Assembly (NCBI GenBank): GCA_023663915.1
Contig: JAMPGN010000096.1
Location: forward strand, 1-14,874
DNA from: Eubacterium sp.
GTDB taxonomy: Bacteria > Bacillota_A > Clostridia > Lachnospirales > Lachnospiraceae
Length of the DNA stretch: 14,874 nt
Direction: 5' to 3'
Positions 14,491 through 14,874 of this stretch are shown piece by piece. The notes under the pieces were generated by a model, which made no database searches, had not been told where the DNA came from, and saw only the letters and a list, made by a program, of their open reading frames with translations. Each line of letters begins with the position of its first letter. Position 1 is the stretch's first letter. The translations under genes and the position numbers were made by a program.

Positions 14491-14874
14491 TCAGTTCCCT
14501 TGCCAGTACTTTTCTATCAGTTCCTCCGCATGTTCTGCATATTCCGGAAATTTAAGGCGGAGTTTATTGATGGCATTTTCTTTAGTATCACGATATTCCT
14601 GGCAAACCTCGATCATAATCCTAATATCTTGTTCTTTCGTTTCTCGTGTGACTCTCTCCGTCACCTTCTCTGTGACTTCCTTGGTGACTTCACTCGTTAC
14701 TTTCTCCGTGACCTCATTCGTTACCTTCTCTGTAACCTCATTCGTTACTTTCTTCGTGACTTCTTCCTGCACTTCTTCCGTTATTTCCTTTATCAATTCT
14801 TCCCGCATATCTTCCTTCGCATCATCAATAATACTATCGATCCAGTCCCCAAGCGTCATATATCCAGCCTCCAC
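14491..14874 (-). CDS. Rpn-family (PD-(D/E)XK) nuclease/transposase-like protein, C-terminal part
   Basis: The frame is open at the right edge, so the N-terminal nuclease domain lies outside; about 127 residues are seen. The GTG at the very edge is probably an internal codon. The visible part has a DDAKEDMREELIKEI acidic helix, a repeat tract of ten Val-Thr tetrapeptides, and a tail NAINKLRLKFPEYAEHAEELIEKYW. That tail resembles the C-terminus of many Rpn/PDDEXK-type proteins (T...I.KL..KF.....A...I.KYW). Such genes are multicopy in Lachnospiraceae; Rpn proteins promote RecA-independent recombination in E. coli. The family call rests on the tail and style only, since the catalytic domain is not visible. 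Confidence 0.62.
   Translation of the reverse strand: MEAGYMTLGDWIDSIIDDAKEDMREELIKEITEEVQEEVTKKVTNEVTEKVTNEVTEKVTSEVTKEVTEKVTERVTRETKEQDIRIMIEVCQEYRDTKENAINKLRLKFPEYAEHAEELIEKYWQGN
14648..14771 (-). repeat. 12-nt periodic coding repeat (Val-Thr-x-x tetrapeptides)
   Basis: GT(G/C/T/A)AC recurs on the plus strand at 14648 and then every 12 bases to 14756, ten times with no slip. It encodes units such as NEVT and EKVT on the minus strand. The third base of each Val-Thr pair varies, so protein sequence is kept while DNA drifts. It likely forms a long helix or coiled-coil arm. Confidence 0.9.

Noticed and set aside
14648..14771. Regular repeats resembling a CRISPR array
   Set aside because: A 12-nt period without spacers, fully in frame with a protein; it is a coding repeat.

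Overview
The window looks like a chromosome segment from a flagellate-type Firmicute, most likely a gut Lachnospiraceae/Clostridia member. This rests on strong AGGAGG-type ribosome binding sites, a non-mevalonate isoprenoid gene (ispE), the DUF1934/YwiB and murI pair, a GH42/GH29 glycan locus and an Rpn-type nuclease gene. The taxonomic call is inference from gene content and style; no rRNA or tRNA gene is visible.

Left part (1-5508), housekeeping. A truncated minus-strand gene encodes a trigger-factor-like FKBP lipoprotein. It stands back to back with a plus-strand gene for a small membrane-anchored protein of unknown function. A minus-strand run follows in transcription order ispE, gntR-type regulator, a 101-codon unknown ORF, murI and ywiB (DUF1934). 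Gaps are short (17-96 bp), so it is a likely operon. Its promoter upstream of ispE is close to ideal (TTGACG, 17 bp, TATAAT). The -10 lies inside an inverted repeat of the FadR/GntR operator type, and a second palindrome, TTGTATACAA, lies just downstream. The simplest reading is that the GntR protein encoded in the operon represses its own transcript, tying isoprenoid and peptidoglycan precursor genes to an unknown ligand.

Middle (5509-9735). An isolated 205-aa soluble protein resembling DUF5610 has a possible sigma-D-like promoter. It is followed by an imperfect direct repeat and a strong terminator. Next comes an intact GH42 beta-galactosidase. It is followed with almost no gap by a decayed GH29 alpha-L-fucosidase: the N-terminus is missing, and there is one nonsense codon, at least three small frameshifts and an exact 8-bp tandem duplication. 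The locus probably once trimmed fucosylated galactosides (host or milk glycans), and the fucosidase half has been lost.

Right part (9736-14490), accessory and visibly more AT-rich. An inward-facing module has a SAM methyltransferase and a Ddl-like ATP-grasp ligase on the plus strand, and a 776-aa STAND-like ATPase with a degenerate P-loop on the minus strand. The convergent ends overlap by 18 bp. The upstream regions of the two converging units are related to each other in inverted orientation, so the 4.2-kb module is bracketed by inverted promoter-containing repeats. I regard this as the most unusual structure here. Its function is unknown. Next to it, running off the right edge, is the 3' end of an Rpn-family (PD-(D/E)XK) nuclease gene containing ten exact 12-nt-spaced Val-Thr repeats.
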